Assembly (NCBI GenBank): GCA_029858935.1
Contig: JAOUEA010000004.1
Span: forward strand, 1-33,690
Direction of reading: 5' to 3'
Source: Actinomycetota bacterium
Lineage (GTDB): Bacteria > Actinomycetota > UBA4738 > HRBIN12
DNA length: 33,690 nucleotides
Part shown: in pieces, positions 15,596 through 23,541 of the stretch
How the letters are laid out: every line of letters begins with the position of its first letter
Position numbering within the stretch: the first letter of the stretch is position 1
The notes under the pieces: model-generated
What the model was told of the DNA's origin: nothing
The model's database searches: none
What the model saw: only the letters and a program-made list of their open reading frames with translations
Position numbers and translations under genes: made by a program

Positions 15596-17380
15596 CTATC
15601 GCTCGGCGCCCTTGGCGGGAGTCTCGGCGGTGGCCGGCGACCCCTTGCCGATGCCGACTGGCACCACCGGGGCACCCGGAGCTGTCGCCGGTCGCCGCGT
15701 GGTGCGAACCTCGGACGAGGGCTTGGGTCTGTGCGGCGGTTTCGATCGCTCGTCGGGGCCGTAGTACTGGTCGTAGTTGGCGTAGCCGAGCGAGCTGCGC
15801 TGCAAGGTCGTGACGTTGTTATACACACCACCGGCGATCTCGGCGCCGGCGGTGCGCAGCTGACGGACGGCATCCTCGAGCGCGGTGCGACTCGAGATCG
15901 CGGGGTCGTGCACGAAGAGCACGACGTCAGCCGCTTCAGCGAGGATCGACGCGTCGGCCACCGGCAGGGTCGGAGGTGCGTCACAGATCACGATGTCGGC
16001 CAGCCGCCGCAGGTCGTGGAAGACGGAGTCGGCATGGGGACCCGCAAGCAAGGAAACGGGGTCGTCGGGCATCGGGCCGCTCCTGATGATCGACAGGTTC
16101 GGAACCTCGGTACTCAGCACGACGTCGTCGAGGGTGCTGGTCGCCGCGAGGACCTCGTGCAGGCCGGCGCCGAAGGGCACGCCAAGGAACCGTTCCGCCC
16201 GTGGCCGTCGAAGGTCGGCGTCCACCAACAAAGTGCGAACGCCGGTCTCGGCGAGCACGACCGCGAGGTTGGCGGTCGTGGCGCTCTTTCCCTCGCTCGG
16301 CAGAGCGCTGGTCACGACGACGACACCGACCGCGCGCTGGGAACGCAGGAAGCGAAGGTTCGTCGCGAGCGTACGGTACGCCTCGGCCGCAGGGCCGCCG
16401 GGCTCATCGCGTGAAACGAGTTCGGCCTTGTCGCGGTTGGCCCAGCCCTCGACCGAGGGGATCACGCCCATGACGGGAGCTCCGAGGAACTCTGCCAACT
16501 CGTCGCGCCCTCCCACCTGGTTCGCGCGAAGCCCGAACACGACGGCGAGGCCGGCGCCGATGAACGAGCCGACGATGAACCCGAGGATCGACGCCAGCGC
16601 GAGACTCGGGCCCGACGGCTTGACCGGCGCCGCCGCGAACTGCACGATGCGCCCACCCGGGCTCGACGTCGCATTCCCGCGGATCTCCGCGATGTCCGTG
16701 GCGAGGCCGTTGATTTCGGCCTGCACCCCCTCGAGGGTCGCCCGGAGCCTGCCGATCTCTTCGGGGTTGTCACCGGCCTGGATGTCTCGTTCGATCTCTC
16801 CGGCCGTGCTGCTGAGCTCCTCGATCCGGTCCTGCAACGGCGTGATCGCGGCGTCGACCGAAGTGAGGATCTGCTCGCGGCGAGCGGCGAGGTACTCCTC
16901 GGCGAACGAGTTCGCGATCGTCGCCGCGGTCTCGGGTTCGCTCGCCAGGTAGCCGATGAACATCACGGCAGCATCACGGACCGGCTCGATGCGAACGGTC
17001 TTGGCGAGCTGCTCGGGCGAGGTCGACAATCCGAGCGAATCGCGCACCGCGGTCGCGATGTCGATCGAACGCACGATCTCGCCCTCGATCACCATGTCCG
17101 GCTGCAGGCTGGTGGGGTTGCCCGCCACCCCGGTGATCGCGGGGTTGACCAGAGGGTCCACGATGACCTTCGCTTGGGAGAAGTACATGGGCGGCCGGAG
17201 CGCCACGTAGGCTCCGGCGATCGCGGCGACGATCGTGGCCATCGCGACCACCGTCCACATCCGGGTCCGGATCATCTGCCAGTAGTCGCGCAGATCAAGG
17301 ATCCTGCTGGTGGTCTCGGACAACGCGTCGCTCTCCTGATCCCGAGGTTCGGCGACCTCGCCGAACCGTCGACCCGACAT
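15596..17380 (-). CDS. Wzz chain-length domain fused to tyrosine autokinase (BY-kinase, CapAB/CpsCD type)
   Basis: Encodes 594 residues. The N-terminal Wzz part has transmembrane helix 1 at about 42-63, an extracytoplasmic coiled-coil stretch (about 160-235) and transmembrane helix 2 at about 260-283 preceded by the Pro-rich APVKPSGPS. The cytoplasmic kinase has Walker A TSALPSEGKSATTANLA (357-373), Walker A' TLLVDADLRRPR (383-394) and Walker B DIVICDAPP (462-470). A C-terminal tyrosine cluster GYANYDQYYG (532-541) is the expected autophosphorylation site. An extra Pro/Thr/Ala-rich tail of about 50 residues follows. It would control chain length and export of the polysaccharide. The start has GGGGAGCG just upstream. 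Confidence 0.93.
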   Translation of the reverse strand: MSGRRFGEVAEPRDQESDALSETTSRILDLRDYWQMIRTRMWTVVAMATIVAAIAGAYVALRPPMYFSQAKVIVDPLVNPAITGVAGNPTSLQPDMVIEGEIVRSIDIATAVRDSLGLSTSPEQLAKTVRIEPVRDAAVMFIGYLASEPETAATIANSFAEEYLAARREQILTSVDAAITPLQDRIEELSSTAGEIERDIQAGDNPEEIGRLRATLEGVQAEINGLATDIAEIRGNATSSPGGRIVQFAAAPVKPSGPSLALASILGFIVGSFIGAGLAVVFGLRANQVGGRDELAEFLGAPVMGVIPSVEGWANRDKAELVSRDEPGGPAAEAYRTLATNLRFLRSQRAVGVVVVTSALPSEGKSATTANLAVVLAETGVRTLLVDADLRRPRAERFLGVPFGAGLHEVLAATSTLDDVVLSTEVPNLSIIRSGPMPDDPVSLLAGPHADSVFHDLRRLADIVICDAPPTLPVADASILAEAADVVLFVHDPAISSRTALEDAVRQLRTAGAEIAGGVYNNVTTLQRSSLGYANYDQYYGPDERSKPPHRPKPSSEVRTTRRPATAPGAPVVPVGIGKGSPATAETPAKGAER

Positions 17381-17406
17381 CGCTCCCCGTCAGGGGGAAC
17401 GCGGTG

Positions 17407-17412
17407 ATGATA
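17407..17412 (-). promoter_or_regulatory. Putative -10 (TATCAT) for the Wzz/BY-kinase gene
   Basis: TATCAT on the minus strand lies 26 bases upstream of the ATG at 17380, giving a short leader that includes the GGGGAG ribosome-binding site. The -35 region (GAGCTT at a 17-bp spacing) is poor. The 267-bp gap 17381-17647 separates two divergent genes and holds this element and the one at 17539-17568. Confidence 0.35.
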
Positions 17413-17538
17413 CCGGAGCCCCTGTGCGGAAGCTCCGTGCGCGCAGCCATTTCATCACAGTCGCAACATGTAGGGCTGCGCTCTAAGCCCATCGGCTACA
17501 GTGTGCCGCGCGAAGGTCTCGACCCGTCCCGCCCGGTG

Positions 17539-17568
17539 TTGACCCCTCATCGGGCGCTGTCGTACCGT
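17539..17568 (+). promoter_or_regulatory. Sigma-70-type promoter for the histidine phosphatase gene
   Basis: TTGACC (17539-17544) and TACCGT (17563-17568) are separated by 18 bp. A transcript would start near 17575, about 70 bases before the ATG at 17648. Confidence 0.5.
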
Positions 17569-17647
17569 GCCCGGGCGGACGGGCAGTCCCCCCCGCTCCG
17601 GCCGTTGTGCCGGACGAAGCCCCGGACGACGCTGGAGGTTCCACCAG

Positions 17648-18319
17648 ATGGCAACGACCCCCGAAACGATGGACGCGTCCGACGAACGGCATCATGCACC
17701 CGGCCGGGCCGGCGTCTGTGAGCTCTTCCTGATCCGCCACGGCACGACCACCCTGAACGTGCAGAATCGCTATCGCGGCCGCCGTGACGTGCCGCTCGAT
17801 GCCCAGGGGTGGGCCGACGCGGTCGAGGCCGCTCGGGCCCTCAGCCCGATGGGCCTGGCCGCTGTCTACGCGGGGCCCCTGCGGCGCACGATCAACACGG
17901 CGCAGGTGATCACCGACGAGTGCCGCATCCCCGACGTTCGCATCCTGCACGGGCTGGTGAACCTCGACTACGGCGAATGGGAAGGAATGACGTCGGAAGA
18001 GGCGGCGATGTTCGACCCCGAGGCGTTCCAGAAATACAAGGAAGCGCCGACCGAGGCGATCTGCCCCAACGGCGAACGCCTGACCGACGCCCAGAAGCGC
18101 ATGGTCGAGGCCATCAGCCTGATGGGCGAACGCCACGCCGGGGAGCGCGTCGCGGCGGTGACGCATGCGGTCATGATCCGCTTGGTGGCGGCCACGCTGC
18201 TCGACCTTCCGGGCGACCGTTGGCGCATCCCGGTCGGTCGCGGATCGCTCACGAAGTTCGAAGTCGAACGCGGCGAGATCAGGCTGGTGGGGATGCCCGA
18301 GGGCGACGACGTCGACTAG
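17648..18319 (+). CDS. Histidine phosphatase (phosphoglycerate-mutase-like) family protein
   Basis: Encodes 223 residues from an ATG with GGAGG nine bases upstream. The phosphohistidine motif is LFLIRHGTTTLN (RHG at 30-32); the second histidine is in VTHAVMIR (H173); the acid is in LDYGEWEG; and the YAGPLRRTINTA block carries a further phosphate-binding Arg. These are hallmarks of the branch-2-like cobC/gpmB-type phosphatases, which hydrolyse phosphate esters. The substrate is undefined: candidates include sugar phosphates, alpha-ribazole phosphate or phosphoglycolipids. It is divergent from the BY-kinase gene but there is no evidence that it acts on phosphotyrosine. Confidence 0.87.
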   Translation: MATTPETMDASDERHHAPGRAGVCELFLIRHGTTTLNVQNRYRGRRDVPLDAQGWADAVEAARALSPMGLAAVYAGPLRRTINTAQVITDECRIPDVRILHGLVNLDYGEWEGMTSEEAAMFDPEAFQKYKEAPTEAICPNGERLTDAQKRMVEAISLMGERHAGERVAAVTHAVMIRLVAATLLDLPGDRWRIPVGRGSLTKFEVERGEIRLVGMPEGDDVD

Positions 18320-18413
18320 GCGTCCGCCCGAGTTCGGCGCCGCCGCCGAGGCTAGGGCCACCGCCACATCGAAGTGACCGAACGGCCGATGGCCGCCGTC
18401 CCCCGCGCGCCGA

Positions 18414-18419
18414 TACGCT
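18414..18419 (+). promoter_or_regulatory. Putative -10 (TACGCT) for the secreted propeller gene
   Basis: GATACGCT 59 bases before the ATG at 18478 matches the -10 sequence used at 11366. A transcript from about 18427 would carry the strong AGGAGGAG ribosome-binding site. No clear -35 element. Confidence 0.35.
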
Positions 18420-18477
18420 CGTCCGGTCGCGCGTCCCCCGTACGCGCCCGCCCCCCCGACAGGAGGAGTACCCCGCG

Positions 18478-19737
18478 ATGATCCAACGCACGCTCCGGCT
18501 GGCACTCAGCTTCGCACTCGCAGCCTCGATGCTGCTGGGCGTGGCGCCGACGGCCAACGCCGCCTTCAACAACACCCCCGACAGCACCTGGATGACGAAC
18601 GGTCAGGTCTACGCGATCACACAGGTCGGCAACACGGTCTACCTCGGCGGCAAATTCAAGGCTCTTCGCCAGTGCCCGCCCGGGCAGAGCTGCGGTCCGG
18701 GCAGCTCGATCTCGAGCGGCCTGCTCAACATCGGGGCGATCGACGCCACGACCGGTGTGGGCGTCAAGACCTTCAAGCACACCGTGGGCGCTCCTGGCGA
18801 GAAGTCATTCGTTTACGCCCTCGCCGTGCTCGACGGCAAGCTGTTCATCGGCGGCAAGTTCAGCGAGGTCGACGGGCAGCCCCGACTGAACCTCGCGGCG
18901 ATCGACCTCGCGACCAACACCTTGGACCCCGACGTCGCCCCGCAGATCGGGGTCGACATCAGCGACCGCGTCCGCGGCATGATCGCGCACAACGACCGCA
19001 TCTACGTTGCCGGCTACTTCACGACCGTCAACGGCCAGGTGCGCAAGAAGCTCGCGGCGTTCGATTCCAACGGCAACCTCGACACGGTGTGGAAGCCGCG
19101 CACCTCAGGCCTGGCCCGCACGCTGACCACGACCTGCGACGGGTCATCGATCATCGCCGGGGGCGCCTTCCGGAAGGCCAGGGGCTCGACAGGGACCAAC
19201 CAAGACCGGGCGACGCTCGCGATGTTCGACGCGACGACGGGCGAACTCAAGGCCTGGACGCCCGACAACGCCGAGGTCACGAGTGGTGTCAACGCATTCG
19301 ACCTCGACCGCGATTGCACGACGAACAGGCTGATCGTCGGCTACGGAGGTTCGAACGCGATCTACGGTTTCGATCTGTCCGACAACTTCGGAGACATCCT
19401 CTGGTCGCTGAAGACCGGCGGGAACGTGCAAACCGTCGCCGTGCGTGGCGACCGGATCTACTTCGGCGGTCACTTCGCGAACGTGCCCGTTCAGTGCCCG
19501 GGTGTCACCGGCAACGTCAAGGACAGCCGCACGCGCTTCGCCGTCTCGGATCTGAACGGCTGCATCCGCCAAGCCGGCAGCACGGCTCCGATCGACGGGT
19601 TCGCCCCGACGTTCTCGGGCCGCTTCTACGGACCATGGGACATCTACCCGAACGCGACGCAGCTGTGGGTCGGCGGGCAGTTCACCGACGTCTCCGGGAC
19701 GACCCAGTACATGATCGCCCGGTTCACCGACGCGTGA
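18478..19737 (+). CDS. Secreted beta-propeller protein of unknown function
   Basis: Encodes 419 residues from an ATG with a strong AGGAGGAG site. A Sec signal peptide spans about residues 1-28 (hydrophobic core LALSFALAASMLLGV, likely cut after TANA). The mature protein consists of blades with the pattern VxAITQVGNTVYLGGKF, VYALAVLDGKLFIGGKFSEVDGQ, VRGMIAHNDRIYVAGYFTTVNGQ and VQTVAVRGDRIYFGGHFANV, and ends with ATQLWVGGQFTDVSG. The YxGGxF-xxVxG signature is typical of secreted actinobacterial propellers resembling the DUF5122 repeat. Two Cys-containing insertions (QCPPGQSC and QCPG...NGC) may form disulfides. No enzyme motif is visible. Confidence 0.8.
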   Translation: MIQRTLRLALSFALAASMLLGVAPTANAAFNNTPDSTWMTNGQVYAITQVGNTVYLGGKFKALRQCPPGQSCGPGSSISSGLLNIGAIDATTGVGVKTFKHTVGAPGEKSFVYALAVLDGKLFIGGKFSEVDGQPRLNLAAIDLATNTLDPDVAPQIGVDISDRVRGMIAHNDRIYVAGYFTTVNGQVRKKLAAFDSNGNLDTVWKPRTSGLARTLTTTCDGSSIIAGGAFRKARGSTGTNQDRATLAMFDATTGELKAWTPDNAEVTSGVNAFDLDRDCTTNRLIVGYGGSNAIYGFDLSDNFGDILWSLKTGGNVQTVAVRGDRIYFGGHFANVPVQCPGVTGNVKDSRTRFAVSDLNGCIRQAGSTAPIDGFAPTFSGRFYGPWDIYPNATQLWVGGQFTDVSGTTQYMIARFTDA

Positions 19738-19769
19738 TGATGGCCTAGCGACGCACGACACTCCGATAC

Positions 19770-19801
19770 CATCGGCGGCCTGGATCTCCGGGCCGCCGAT
19801 G
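19770..19801. terminator. Strong perfect hairpin between the propeller and antiporter genes
   Basis: ATCGGCGGCC (19771-19780) and GGCCGCCGAT (19791-19800) pair perfectly around a 10-base loop, extended by an outer C-G pair. There is no T-tract. It may terminate the propeller transcript or fold in the antiporter leader. A TACCAT hexamer (19767-19772) overlaps its left arm. Confidence 0.45.
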
Positions 19802-19850
19802 CGTAGGGAGCACCGGCGGCCGCACGCGAGGTGGAGCGAGGGAGGACAGG

Positions 19851-21146
19851 ATGGAGACGCTCGGCAGCCTGGAACTCGCGCGGCTCCTGCTCGCGCTCAC
19901 GCTGCTGCTCGTTACCGCCCACTCGGTCGGGTACCTCGCGAAGCGTTTCGGCCAGCCTCGCGTGATCGGCGAGATCGTCGGTGGCCTGCTCCTCGGCCCG
20001 ACCGTGCTCGGCGCACTGGCACCCGGCCTGCACGACCAGGTGTTCCCACCCACCGGGCCCGTGCCGTTCGTGCTCGACGCGATGTACCAACTCGGCCTGC
20101 TGCTGCTGATGTTCAGTGCAGGTTCGGAGATCCGGTCGTCGTTCCAAGCCGACGAACGTCGCACCGTGATTGCGGTGACGGTCACCGGCATGATCGTGCC
20201 GTTCCTGGTGGGGCTGGGGTTCGTCGCGCTCCTGCCCGCGGGAGCCCATATCGGGGCGGCCGGAGACAGGACCGCCTTCGTGCTCGTGTTCGCGCTCGCG
20301 ATCGCGGTGACGAGCATCCCGGTGATCTCGCGCATCATGTTCGACCTGGGCATCCTCGAGACAGCCTTCGCGCGCATCGTGCTTGCCGTCGCAGTGGTGG
20401 AAGACGTCGCCATCTATGTCTTGCTGGCGATCGCACTCGGTCTCGTTGCCGGAACCTCGGGTGAGAGCGTCGGCCTGCCGGCGGTCCTCGAACTCGAGCC
20501 CGGCTCGGTGCTCGCCATCGGCTATCACGTCGTCGCCACCCTGGGGTTCCTCGGCCTCGCACTCTGGCTCGGGCCGCCGGTCTATCGCGCGACGCTGCGG
20601 TTCCGGTTCAATGTGGTTAAGCGTGGCAGCGCCATCGCGTTCCAGATCGTGTTCATGCTCGCGGTCACGATGCTCGCCGTCTCGCTCGACGTGGTGCCGC
20701 TGTTCGGCGCGTTCGTCGCCGGCATCGTCGTCGGCTCGGCGGAGGGAACGACCGGAGCCGAGGCGGCCCGCGAGACCATCCGAGGCTTCTCCTTCGCGTT
20801 CTTCATCCCGGTGTATTTCGCGATCGTCGGCCTTCGGCTCGACCTGCTCGACGGGTTCGAGCCGTTGTTCTTCGTGTTCTTCCTCGCGGTGGCCTGCGTC
20901 GCGAAGTACGCGAGCGTGTGGGCCGGTGCCCGCTGGGCAGGCGAGTCACCGGCCGGCGCTCGCAACCTCGGCGTGGCCCTGAACGCCCGAGGAGGACCGG
21001 GAATCGTCCTCGCCTCGGTCGCATTCGATGCCGGCATCGTCGACAGCGGCTTCTACGCCGTGCTCGTGATGCTTGCGATCGTGACCTCACTCATCGCAGG
21101 GAGCTGGCTCGGACGGGTCGTGCGCTCCGGCGCGGAGCTCCGCTGA
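19851..21146 (+). CDS. Cation:proton antiporter, CPA2 (KefB/NhaP-like) family
   Basis: Encodes 431 residues with 12-13 hydrophobic segments and a GGGAGGACAGG site before the ATG. CPA2 hallmarks are the N-terminal GYLAKRFGQPRVIGEIVGGLLLGPTVLG loop (read in blocks), LLLLMFSAGSEI, the discontinuous-helix AIAVTSIPVISRIMFDLG, VEDVAIYVLLAIALG containing the ion-binding acidic residue, and PLFGAFVAGIVVG. It lacks the cytoplasmic RCK/TrkA-N domain of KefB, so it is a membrane-only exchanger. It should exchange Na+ or K+ for protons. Convergent with the broken MarR gene with only 8 bp between stops. Confidence 0.9.
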   Translation: METLGSLELARLLLALTLLLVTAHSVGYLAKRFGQPRVIGEIVGGLLLGPTVLGALAPGLHDQVFPPTGPVPFVLDAMYQLGLLLLMFSAGSEIRSSFQADERRTVIAVTVTGMIVPFLVGLGFVALLPAGAHIGAAGDRTAFVLVFALAIAVTSIPVISRIMFDLGILETAFARIVLAVAVVEDVAIYVLLAIALGLVAGTSGESVGLPAVLELEPGSVLAIGYHVVATLGFLGLALWLGPPVYRATLRFRFNVVKRGSAIAFQIVFMLAVTMLAVSLDVVPLFGAFVAGIVVGSAEGTTGAEAARETIRGFSFAFFIPVYFAIVGLRLDLLDGFEPLFFVFFLAVACVAKYASVWAGARWAGESPAGARNLGVALNARGGPGIVLASVAFDAGIVDSGFYAVLVMLAIVTSLIAGSWLGRVVRSGAELR

Positions 21147-21154
21147 GCACCCGT

Positions 21155-21609
21155 TCACAGGATCCGTTCCTCGCGGCCGCTCGCGCCCAGCACCTTGACC
21201 GATACCGCGCGCAGGGCCTCGGCATCGCCTTTCGTGATCGCGCCGAGGAACCGCGCCCTCAGGCCCGCCAGGTGCACGGGAGCCGCGGCGCGGAACCGCC
21301 TTCGTCCTGCGGCGGTGAGCGAGACCAGGACCGCGCGGCCATCGTCGGGATCAGGCGTTCGCCTGACCAGCCCGTCGCGCTCGAGCCCGTCGAAGCCCTG
21401 GTCGTGCCGCTCGCCGTCAGCAGCAGGCTGTGGGCGAGTTCGGCCACGCGATGGCCGCCGCCGGTCGCCCGACTCAAGAAGAGCAACACCTCGTAGTCGG
21501 AAAAGGTCAGCCCGGTGCGATCGAAGAGCTCGGCGTCGAGCGACTCCGTCGCCGCATCGTGTGCCTGCAGGAACGTGAACCAGGCCTGGAGTTTCGGGTC
21601 GCCCGTCAT
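21155..21609 (-). pseudogene. MarR-family regulator disrupted by a one-base frameshift
   Basis: From the ATG at 21607-21609 the frame reads MTGDPKLQAWFTFLQAHDA then LTFSDYEVLLFLSRATGG and VAELAHSLLLTASGTTR, a normal MarR dimerisation and recognition-helix start. At about 21391-21404 the coding sense moves to another frame: GLERDGLVRRTPDPDDGRAV then LVSLTAAGRRRF, ending GREERIL at the stop at 21155. Joined, the pieces make a standard winged-helix MarR protein of about 150 residues; the total length is 3n+2, so one base is missing. It is either a recent inactivation or a sequencing error. A TAGCCT hexamer (21616-21621) six bases before the ATG suggests leaderless expression, and a palindromic operator overlaps the -35. 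Confidence 0.8.
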
Positions 21610-21633
21610 GCATGAAGGCTATGCGCGAGATAC

Positions 21634-21645
21634 TTGCGTGCGCAA
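21634..21645. promoter_or_regulatory. MarR-type operator (TTGCGTGCGCAA)
   Basis: A perfect TTGCG-2-CGCAA inverted repeat, a form typical of MarR-family binding sites, lies between the MarR start (21609) and the cyclophilin start (21704). Read on the minus strand it covers a TTGCGC -35 element 18 bp from TAGCCT, so binding would repress the regulator's own promoter. It may also influence the divergent cyclophilin promoter (TAAGCT at 21660-21665). Confidence 0.6.
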
Positions 21646-21703
21646 CTATCGCCGCTCGATAAGCTTGGGACTTCCCGTCGTTCCACGAGGAGGTCGCACG
21701 TCC

Positions 21704-22210
21704 ATGTCCACCGCCACGTTCGTCACGAACCAGGGCTCGTTCACTGTGCAGTTGATGGCCGATCACGCCCCGAAGACGGTCGAGAACTTCATCGACCTCG
21801 CGTCGGGAGGCAGGGAATGGACCGACCCTCGCGACAACCAGACGAAGACCGATGCCCTCTATCCAGGCACGATCTTCCACCGCGTGATCGACGGATTCAT
21901 GATCCAAGGTGGCGATCCGACCGGCACGGGGACCGGTGGACCCGGCTACACATTCGACGACGAGTGCCCGCCCGACGGTCCGTCGTTCGACCGCGTCGGC
22001 CTGCTGGCGATGGCCAACGCCGGGCCCGGCACGAACGGATGTCAGTTCTTCGTGACCGTCGCCCCGGCCGAGTGGCTCACCGGCCGCCACACGATCTTCG
22101 GCGAGGTCACCGAGGGCTACGACGTGGTCGAACGTATCTCGAAGACGCCGACCGGCGCACAGGACCGTCCGACCGACGACGTCGTGATCGAGCGCATCGA
22201 CATCGCCTGA
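21704..22210 (+). CDS. Cyclophilin-type peptidyl-prolyl cis-trans isomerase
   Basis: Encodes 168 residues, the usual size for a single cyclophilin domain. The start ATG follows AGGAGG by ten bases. Motifs: APKTVENFIDLASGG, the catalytic FHRVIDGFMIQGGDPTGTGTGGPGY (Arg, Phe, Met and Gln of the active site, given as a family hallmark), LLAMANAGPGTNGCQFFVT and the conserved Trp/His block EWLTGRHTIFGEV. There is no signal peptide, so it is a cytoplasmic protein-folding catalyst. It is divergent from the MarR gene and 22 bp ahead of the SGNH hydrolase on the same strand, which may share its transcript. Confidence 0.95.
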   Translation: MSTATFVTNQGSFTVQLMADHAPKTVENFIDLASGGREWTDPRDNQTKTDALYPGTIFHRVIDGFMIQGGDPTGTGTGGPGYTFDDECPPDGPSFDRVGLLAMANAGPGTNGCQFFVTVAPAEWLTGRHTIFGEVTEGYDVVERISKTPTGAQDRPTDDVVIERIDIA

Positions 22211-22232
22211 CCGGGCACCCGGGTGCGCGCAC

Positions 22233-22865
22233 ATGACCGCGATCTGCTGCTACGGCGACTCGAATACCTGGGGCTACGCGGCCTCCACCGAGGACCGGCT
22301 TCAGCGATGGCGGCGCTGGCCCGGCGTGATGCAGCGCGAGCTGGGCGACGAGGTGCACGTCATCGAGGAAGGGCTGAACGGCCGCACGACGGTCTTCGAC
22401 GACCCTTTCGAACCGGGACGCAACGGCTCGTCGCACCTGCCGATCGTGCTGAAGACCCACGCGCCGCTCGATCTGGTGATCATCTGGCTCGGCACGAACG
22501 ACTTGTTCGTACCCGGCGGCCTCACCGCGCACGACGCCGCCCGCGGCGCGATCACGCTCGCCGAGATGGCGCGGGCGAGCGACACCGGCCCCGACGACGA
22601 GCCGCCAGAGGTGCTGGTGCTCATCTCGCCGCCGTTCGGCCCGCTCGGCGTGTGGGAATACGACTCGCCGCACGGCGAGCTCGAGTCGAGGGGGTTCGCC
22701 GACGCCTTCCGACGGGTCGCCGAGGAGGCCCAGGTTCCCGTGCTCGACCTGGCGCCGTTCGCCGAGTCGAGTCCGATCGACGGCATCCATTTCGAGGCCG
22801 CCGATCACGAGGCGATCGGCCTCGCGGTCGCAGAGGCGGCGCGGGACCTGCTCGAACTGCGCTGA
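22233..22865 (+). CDS. SGNH/GDSL hydrolase (arylesterase/lysophospholipase-like)
   Basis: Encodes 210 residues. Block I is CCYGDSNTWGYA with the nucleophile Ser; block II Gly-Asn is in EEGLNGRTTVFDD; block III is WLGTNDLF with the Asn; block V is the DGIHF catalytic Asp-x-x-His near the C-terminus. All four SGNH residues are present, so it should be an active esterase or lipase-type enzyme. The overall layout matches the TesA-like arylesterase branch acting on small esters (known for relatives, not shown here). No signal peptide. The start is 22 bp after the cyclophilin stop with only a weak ribosome-binding site. Confidence 0.9.
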   Translation: MTAICCYGDSNTWGYAASTEDRLQRWRRWPGVMQRELGDEVHVIEEGLNGRTTVFDDPFEPGRNGSSHLPIVLKTHAPLDLVIIWLGTNDLFVPGGLTAHDAARGAITLAEMARASDTGPDDEPPEVLVLISPPFGPLGVWEYDSPHGELESRGFADAFRRVAEEAQVPVLDLAPFAESSPIDGIHFEAADHEAIGLAVAEAARDLLELR

Positions 22866-22904
22866 GCCAGTGGTGGCCGCGGCCTCGCTCGACGACGGGC
22901 TCAG
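22862..22904. terminator. Inverted repeat across the stops of convergent genes
   Basis: CTGAGCC (22862-22868) and GGCTCAG (22898-22904) are perfectly complementary, with an internal GGCCGCGGCC palindrome in the loop. As at 4158-4181 the arms include both TGA stops. No T-tract; a possible bidirectional terminator. Confidence 0.3.
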
Positions 22905-23422
22905 GCGGGGCGATCGAGCCGGTAGATCAGGTGTCCCCATCCCGCCCTGATCGTGCCGCGCCAGACTTCGAACCCCAACTTCTCGGCGACACGCCTCGAC
23001 GGACGATTCTCCGGACGGATCAGCGAGATGAGGAACCACGAGTCGAGCGACGCGAAGGCCGCGTCACGGCAGGCTGCGCCGGCCTCGGTCGCGACCCCTT
23101 GCCCCTGACGAGCTCGCAGCACGTGCCACCCGAGCTCGACGAACGACTCGCCGTCGGCTTCCTGCACGGTGGGGCCGCAGTCGCCGATCACCTCGCCGGT
23201 CGCCCGGTCCTCGATGGCGAGCAGACCGAACCCGTCGCGCTCGTACCGCTCGAGCTGCCGCCCGATCCACCCACCGACGCCATCGCGGTCGAATGGCGCC
23301 GGGTAGAAGCGCATCGAGCGCTCGTCGCCGAGCACCGCGAGCAGCGCGTCGACGTCGCGGCCGTCGTCGTGGAACGGGCGCAGACGCAGTCGCTCGGTCT
23401 CGATCGGGGTCACAAGACGCAC
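22901..23422 (-). CDS. GNAT-family N-acetyltransferase (RimJ/RimL-like)
   Basis: Encodes 173 residues from the GTG at 23420-23422; a GTG at 23446 would add eight residues. The shorter start is preferred because a TAAGCT hexamer (23431-23436) ends 8 bases before it, consistent with a leaderless start. It begins MRLVTPIETERLRLRPF, the usual opening of Acetyltransf_3 proteins. The acetyl-CoA loop is WHVLRARQGQGVATEAG, followed by LISLIRPENRPSRRVAEKLGF, the canonical beta5-helix 4 region, and LIYRLDRP at the end. It would transfer an acetyl group to an amine of a protein or small molecule; substrate not predictable. Confidence 0.88.
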   Translation of the reverse strand: MRLVTPIETERLRLRPFHDDGRDVDALLAVLGDERSMRFYPAPFDRDGVGGWIGRQLERYERDGFGLLAIEDRATGEVIGDCGPTVQEADGESFVELGWHVLRARQGQGVATEAGAACRDAAFASLDSWFLISLIRPENRPSRRVAEKLGFEVWRGTIRAGWGHLIYRLDRPA

Positions 23423-23465
23423 GGCCGCCGAGCTTAGCGGCAACACGGGTCACGATCGGCGGCTA

Positions 23466-23516
23466 CCGCGGGTGACGCAGGCGGCGGCATACTGCGAAGC
23501 TTCCCGCGGGTGACGC
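23466..23516 (+). promoter_or_regulatory. Promoter region of the hydroxypyruvate reductase gene with a 13-bp direct repeat
   Basis: CCGCGGGTGACGC occurs at 23466-23478 and again at 23504-23516. Between them lies a CATACT hexamer (23488-23493), a plausible -10 placing the transcript start near 23501. One repeat therefore covers the -35 zone and the other the start site, a layout that could bind a regulator. The start codon at 23542 has a GGAGG site. Confidence 0.4.
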
Positions 23517-23541
23517 GGACCGACCTCACGGAGGAACCGCC

